From: Corylus avellana | Taxonomy: Eukaryota > Streptophyta > Magnoliopsida > Fagales > Betulaceae | NCBI RefSeq assembly: GCF_901000735.1 | Contig: NC_081550.1 | Span: 10,681,071-10,745,070, forward strand | Length of the DNA: 64,000 nt | Direction of reading: 5' to 3' | Shown: positions 58,535 to 64,000 of the stretch, piece after piece | Layout of the letters: each line of letters begins with the position of its first letter | Position numbering within the stretch: position 1 is the first letter of the stretch | Translations under genes and position numbers: made by a program | The notes under the pieces: generated by a model | The model's input: the letters and a program-made list of their open reading frames with translations, nothing else | The model's database searches: none | What the model was told of the DNA's origin: nothing

Positions 58535-59622
58535 TCAATTGTCTCGCCTAGTTCCCCTCCACGAATTAAACATTTCATTTGCCATAGTTGTTCTCCATGC
58601 ACTCCATTCATCTGAAGCCTCGATTTATGTTATTGGATCATTATTATTTGCAGTACGTGTGTGGTCTTGTCGGTCCAATTCTTCCTCTAATGGATCCACA
58701 GGCATCACCCTTCGTTCGTAGTGATGCAGAAGACAACATGCCATAATAATTTGATTATGTATCTTAATTGGATAAAATTATGGATTCCTTAAAATAGCCA
58801 AACGCAATTTAAGCAGCCCAAAACATCTCTCAATGGTATTCTCAGCCGAAGAATGTTTCATCTTAAAGAATTCTTCTGCGGTTGTTGGTTGATGTCCAAC
58901 NNNNNNNNNNNNNNNNNNNNNNNNNNNNNNNNNNNNNNNNNNNNNNNNNNNNNNNNNNNNNNNNNNNNNNNNNNNNNNNNNNNNNNNNNNNNNNNNNNNN
59001 TTCCCAACCAGCTAAAACGTAGATAAAATGCATGTTTTGTGAGCATACGCTTAGTACATTTGTAGTGATCTCTCCCTTTCTGTTGCGGTATCTAGGTTTA
59101 TCGACTAAAGGTACCCTCACCCTAACATGTGTTCTGTCTAATGCAGCTAAACAATTCTTTATATATAAAAATAAAAATATAAGTATGTAATATCATAGTT
59201 GAGTGACATAAAATTAGCAAAAAGTGCATTATAATATACCTTAAACCATTTCCATCTCTCATCTGTAGAGTTTTTGGGAATTGGCTTCGGTTCCTTAAGA
59301 AACTCCCTGTGTAAATGTATAACCACATGTATTATGCTTCCGAAATGCCTACTAATTGTCTCTCCTGAACGTCTAAATTGACGTTTTATGATTCTATTTT
59401 GACATGATGAGCTAAGATGTATAAAAACATTGCAACTTGCTCATCCACTAGCATGTGTTTTGTGGCTTTTAATCCACCTTTGGCTTCAAGCATATTACAT
59501 AAATTGCTGAATGCATTTCTATCCATTCTTAAATGGTTATGGTAAGTTTCATCATCCTCATATATTAAACGGTAAAGATCCCCTTGCCTTGAATAAAAAT
59601 CAACAAAGTATGTATCTCTCAA
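58535..59622 (-). pseudogene. PIF/Harbinger transposase (HARBI1-like)
   Basis: DDE nuclease family that cuts and pastes Harbinger transposons. Order on the minus strand: HLRMDRNAFSNLCNMLEAKG and DEQVAMFLYILAHHVK (N-terminal helical part), RRSGETISRHFGSI, EPKPIPKNSTDERWKWF, then an apparent 78-bp intron (about 59163-59240, GT-AG), ALDRTHVRVRVPLVDKPRY with the first acidic residue, SVCSQNMHFIYVLAGWE, an N block, VGHQPTTAEEFFKMKHSSAE, ERCFGLLKLRLAILRNP and LLHHYERR. A one-base deletion near 59400 shifts the frame, and TAA at 58625-58627 stands where the family has a tyrosine or similar. The later catalytic residue lies in the N block. Confidence 0.88.
58901..59000. other. Assembly gap (100 N)
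   Basis: Exactly 100 N inside the transposase coding region. Confidence 1.
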
Positions 59623-59631
59623 AGATTTCTT

Positions 59632-60440
59632 TCAAATACGGTGCTTTACCAAAACACATAACAATTCAAAAAAAGTAACAACAGCGGACAACATATCCAC
59701 CCAAAACATCAACACTGAAGTCAACTTCCTCTTCTTTATCATGTTCCTTGTAGTCAAACTTAATCGTGCCATAACTGTAAACAAACAACACATGTCTATA
59801 TTAACCGGAAGAACCCGGCTGATCATAATGTGGTAAATGAGCCGATCGTCGTCCTTGAGGGCATTGACTTAGAAGCCCCCCTCTCCCTCCATATCCATCT
59901 GATGGGGGTGCTAGTTGACGAAGCGCTCAACCATTTGCTTGCGGCGAGGAGTGCCGTTAATAGGCCGTGGAAAACCTAGGTTGGGAACCCGCTACACCCT
60001 GATGATGCTGCTGATGAGGTCGGGAGTCACTTTGATTGGCTTGCCTCTAAGCTAGGTTCTGAAGGAGTTGCTGCCTCGGGCATGGAGGTTGGCGAAGAAC
60101 TCATGAACCAACTCCTTAGCTGCCTACCGGTGATCCTCAACCATCGCTAACCACCCCTAAGTGCCACGTCAGGCACATCCACACCCCTCTCAACAATAAC
60201 CTTCCAACCCTTGTAGATGAGTTGGAATCGGTTCTCCTCCTTGTCGACCTTGAAGCGGTCATGGTCGTAGGTGCGGCTAGCGTGATCCTCGTCGATGGCG
60301 GTGTTGACCTTGATAAAAGGGGCGCCACAATCAAGACTGCTGGCTGGAGACTTGTCGAAGGGGCCTCCTCCATCTTGAAGTTTGAGTCGAAGTTGGGGTC
60401 CTGGGCCTTTTGAATCTGGGCTTGAGCCCTGCGAGATCAA
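59632..60440 (-). pseudogene. Plant transposon-protein-like coding remains
   Basis: Minus strand with many stops. 60440-60147: a Ser/Asp-rich start, then FKVDKEENRFQLIYKGWKVI and VERGVDVPDVAL. Beyond, with breaks: AKELVHEFFANLHARG, GKPIKVTPDLISSI, RLIYHIMISRVLPVNIDM. The order fits the putative plant transposon protein domain (PF20167-like) found in many plant retroelements. High GC relative to the neighbourhood. Assignment by pattern only; some of the 59632-59826 frame may instead be upstream sequence of the transposase. Confidence 0.5.
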
Positions 60441-61770
60441 GAAGGGTATGCAGAAGATGAGGCTGCTACGCTCGCTTTAGTCCGTCCCATCATCCTGCAT
60501 TGCATAAAACACTAATAATACTACTTCTAGGTGTGACCTAAGCAATATCCTACCCCAACTACATATGCAAGTAGCCTAGTTCTAGGGACTAAAATTCCCT
60601 CCCAGTTAATGGGTAAAATGCAAGGAAATAGTGTAGAGCATGAGGGAGTTTAATGAAAGCCCAACTTAGTGAAGTTGTGGGAGGTTCATTTACCGTTGGA
60701 GTCATGGTCACAGGATAAGGTCGGATCATGATTGATGGATTAGCTTTTAGGGGTATTTTGGTCATTTTTGGGCTAGTCAAAATTGCTAAGTCCGATGTGG
60801 TAAAAATGATGGGTTTCGGATGTTGGGTATGGCTTTCATTAAAAAATCGTTTAAGGGGTCTCCATAGATGGGAACACCCTTATGTGAGAGATGGGCATTG
60901 TTGGGTTATTAAAGAAGGGTAGTTCAAGTTAGTGGTGTCCTCAATATGTGAGGGCACCGAGGTAGTTGGAAAGTCACAGGAATTAGGGTTTAGGGCTAAG
61001 GGCATTTTGGTCATTTCAGAGTTCGGACGAAGATACCAAAATTCAAATGGCTAGGTACATAGGTGGGGCTTTCAATTAAAAGGTTTGAGGCTCAATTCAA
61101 TAAGTAGACCCGACCTGGTAACAAAATTGGGTAATCCCTGAATTAGAACAAAAATACCTAATTTAAGGGCTAAGGGTACTTGGTCAATTTTGGATTCGGG
61201 CAAAACCCTGGAATCCATGGTGAAGCATAGATCTGGCCTCTAGTTAAGGGGTTTGGGCCTCAATTGGTCCATGGGGCTCGATTGATGTGACAAAAACTAG
61301 GATTTTTGAATTTAGGACAGAAACCCCTAAATTCAAAAGTTAGGGTTTGGGTGTGCCAAAATTGGCCAATGGGGTTAGTGGGTCTTGGTCCTAAGTCAAT
61401 ATGGGAGCATTAGGGTCATAACACATGCATCAATTAGCATGGTGAAATCAAGAAATGCAAGGGTTTCAGATTTAGGGCAAAAATCACAAAATCCGAATGG
61501 GTGATGATTTGAAGGGAATATGATGGTTAAAACACATGTATCTATCCTAAAGTATAATCCTAGTACCCAATCAACCAACTATATGTCGTGAAATTCAAGG
61601 AAATCAAAAATCCCTAATTTTAAACTCTAGATTTCCAAAATTGAAATAAAAGGTTGAAAATTCACATACCTTGTTTGATCCGTGTAGAGAGGTGGAAATC
61701 TGGAAAACCTTGGTAGATTGAAAGACACTTGGCCGAAAACGGTATTGAGGGTGTTTGGCTCGAGAGAAAA
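60441..61770. other. Noncoding, repeat-like DNA
   Basis: No gene recognised. Short themes such as AAATCCCTAAATT, GGGGTTTGGGCCTCAATTG and TTTTGGTCATTT recur every 50-150 bp, the texture of a decayed retroelement interior or LTR. Confidence 0.4.
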
Positions 61771-63438
61771 TACGTTACGACTCCCAAATACACCTAGAAG
61801 GGGCTTGAATAGGTGTTTAACAAAATAAATGCGGAATTAAAATTAACCTCATGCAACAATCATCTTGCACCAAAATATGTAAAGCAATAAAGCAATTAAC
61901 ACAAGTATTTTGGTGACGAAGTGGAAACCAAGAACCTCTTGGAAAAACCACTCCGGGGCAGGGGACCCAGAAAATCGTTCACTATAAAAGGAGGAGGAAA
62001 TACAAGTTGTTCACACTTACAAAACCTTTGAAAGTTGGCACAAACCCGTCTAGACAAGTGACCCGCTTGCTAGGCTACCGCCGTAGTCCTCCGGTACTCC
62101 TTCTATTGATTTTCCTTGTTAGAACCTCTAACAAGTTGCAACAAACCAATTACAACACAACAAGATAACCAACACTTGCTATAAACAAATTCAGCAATTA
62201 CTCCACGAGAGTTGTGGCTCTATGGCACACGACAAAATCTCTCTTAGCACATAAATGAAACAAACTCAAGAACTAAGTCTTTTTGTCTCAAGTTGAGCTT
62301 GTACTCTCCGTAGTTTGCTTGATAAAAACGAGTGCCCAAGTCCCATATAAATAGGCTCAAGAGAACAAGTCCGCAGCAAAAAAACAAAATAAAAGATAAC
62401 TGCTGATGGGCGTTAGGGGCATTCAAACAGCTAGTGCTCCATGCGCAGTAAATGTGTGTTAGAGCATCTCCAAGTGGGTGATAGACCAGTAGTGGGTGTC
62501 AGGCTGTCAGTCAGAGGCCCATGCGATGTCAGAAGGTAGAAGGTAGGCGTGCTCCACTGAAAAGATGTTGTCTAAACAGAAGAATCGGTTTTGTCTCGAG
62601 TCCCCCGTTCGGACCGCCAACCCTTGCATCCGAACGGGCCATGCTGGAAGTGCCCTGATAGCTACCCACTTGCTCCTTCGCCCATTAATTCTTGCTGAGT
62701 GGGAATCTTCCAACTGATGCTTGCCTGCTTCCATTAGAGAGAGAGGGAATATTCTTAAGCTTCCATGCTTGTATGTTTGCACTTAAAATAAGCTGAGTGG
62801 AATCTCCCGTAAATCAAGGCTCACATATTGAAACCCTAGCAAGGATAAAATGATTAGAAAAATCATAATAAACAATCCTGCGAGCCATCATTTGGACGGA
62901 ATGCGAATAGGGCTTCGAACGGACGCTTCTGACCTCCAGTGTAATCCTTCAAAAAATGCATATTGGAAAGGGGCATTCAGATGGCTTTTTGGGTGCGCTT
63001 GGACGGGCTGCTAACGTCACTGCGAACGGTCAGCTCTGACCTCTCTAGAATTTCTTCAGAAACAGTACACGACCAATGGGTGTCTGGACGACCTTGCGAA
63101 TGGGCTATTTTGACCTCCTTGTAAGTGTTGTAGAAACTTCTAGATTTTTAGTAAACACATTAAAAATATTTTAGTCACTGAATTAAGCCAATCTCACTCC
63201 CCCTTTGGCAATTCGATGATAAAACTCAAAATCAAAAGATATTGAAAATAATATCAAACATTTGCAATAACATAAAAAGTCCACAATGTCCAACAGTTTA
63301 ACACAAGAACCCATCAAAATAAACTGTTAGAACTGAATTGAACTACTCCCCCTTTTATCACAAGTGTCAAAAGGAGGTAAAAATAGAGAATCAGCCATTG
63401 TGTTCATGAATAAGATCCTGGATGCTCTTCAAATCTGA
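61771..63438. other. Noncoding, possible LTR or leader of a retroelement
   Basis: No gene recognised. 61900-61990 has GGTGACGAAGTGGAAACC and CCACTCCGGGGCAGGG, text I associate with plant retroelement repeats. Several imperfect GGACGG/GAACGG-containing words recur at 62590-63110. Confidence 0.35.
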
Positions 63439-63993
63439 CTACAACTGGGAGATGTCTGCATGAAGAGATGAAGTAAGAGAAGCGATCGAGGGCTCTATGG
63501 TGGAGAGGCAACCAGCAATCGAGGATTCTATAGTGGAGAGGCGACCATCAATCGAGGATTCTATAGCGGAGAACCGACCATCGATCCACTCTCGAAGAGA
63601 GGCAAAGGAATAAGAAGATGGGGTAGGGCCATTGCTGGAAGAAGCTCTGACTGACGAACTAGCAGGCAATGGAGGCAGTCTATAAGGGCGAGGGTGAGCA
63701 GTCACTTGAGATGAGGATCTATTGAAGGTGCTCTTGTTAAAGTCTCCCAGTACCATGACAGTAGGCTCATATTCATGATGCTCAATTTCATGATGAGCAA
63801 TTATCTTGGTAATTAGACCTTCAAATAGAAGAGAGATGTTGTCATGATAAGCCACCAACATAAGCCTGATGGCGTGAGAGGCAAAGTCGATGTCGGTCCC
63901 AATGGAGAGAGCATAAAAAAAGTATGCTCGATCAAGCCTGAAATCTGTTTGATGTCTCACAAGCCATAAATTTTGAAATACAATTCGGCTCAA
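63439..63993 (-). CDS. Retroelement-type protein, C-terminal part with 11-residue repeats
   Basis: 184 codons open, close to the right edge; the real start may lie outside the window. Residues 1-75 (RAYFFYALSIGTDIDFASHA, SLLFEGLITKIIAHHEIE) resemble the helical part of plant transposon proteins as at 59632-60440. A Ser/Pro-rich linker follows. The end has three to four units of 11 residues: IDGRFSAIESS, IDGRLSTIESS, IAGCLSTIEPS, then IASLTSS, from a 33-bp DNA repeat. An 11-residue period suits a coiled coil. Not a recognised host gene. Confidence 0.45.
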   Translation of the reverse strand: MSRIVFQNLWLVRHQTDFRLDRAYFFYALSIGTDIDFASHAIRLMLVAYHDNISLLFEGLITKIIAHHEIEHHEYEPTVMVLGDFNKSTFNRSSSQVTAHPRPYRLPPLPASSSVRASSSNGPTPSSYSFASLREWIDGRFSAIESSIDGRLSTIESSIAGCLSTIEPSIASLTSSLHADISQL

Positions 63994-64000
63994 GACCCTT

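Overview
The window is nuclear DNA of a flowering plant, most likely a (woody) eudicot. The evidence is plant-only families (DUF247, CHY/RING ubiquitin ligase, plant G-protein beta start), AT-rich intergenic DNA, GT-AG introns and a dense load of plant transposable elements. Species is not determined. Five blocks of exactly 100 N (6109-6208, 36850-36949, 46076-46175, 49975-50074, 58901-59000) mark a draft scaffold.

Layout. 1-13262 and 29398-36849 carry three copies of a roughly 7-kb unit centred on a minus-strand DUF247 gene. Copies 1 and 2 share one frameshifting deletion and match without any shift over about 6 kb, on either side of an N block, so an assembly duplicate is likely. Copy 3 is diverged and has an intact 432-codon DUF247 frame. 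14965-16326 is a solo LTR. 16445-18052 holds a 5'-truncated nine-exon CHY/RING E3 ligase gene (MIEL1/RZFP34 type). 18197-23285 is a decayed Ty3/gypsy chromovirus lying directly upstream of it. 23286-29397 is intergenic with GC-rich repeats, MITEs (one with a 10-bp target duplication) and a polyadenylated retroposed segment.

37325-43016 is a complete gag-only LTR element with a perfect 5-bp target duplication. It sits inside an opposite-strand relative (gag remains 44512-46075), which also received a solo LTR (43123-44506). 46186-47762 holds two opposed fragments of a 30K movement-protein-like sequence, probably endogenous pararetroviral. 51527-51632 is an isolated first exon of a G-protein beta subunit next to CACTA-like repeats, followed by a 5'-truncated LINE (52340-55125). 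55884-59622 holds a PIF/Harbinger pair, a Myb/SANT-like gene and a HARBI1-type transposase. The Myb gene is split in frame by a solo LTR. 59632-60440 and 63439-63993 are further transposon-derived coding remains.

How the parts relate. The probable host genes are the DUF247 copies, the CHY/RING fragment and the G-beta exon. Most other structure is explained by transposition. A single family of LTRs, 1.3-1.4 kb long with a shared TATAAATA box and recurrent GATCGAGCGCA-like motifs, occurs at four loci (five LTRs), each with a perfect or 4/5 target-site duplication.
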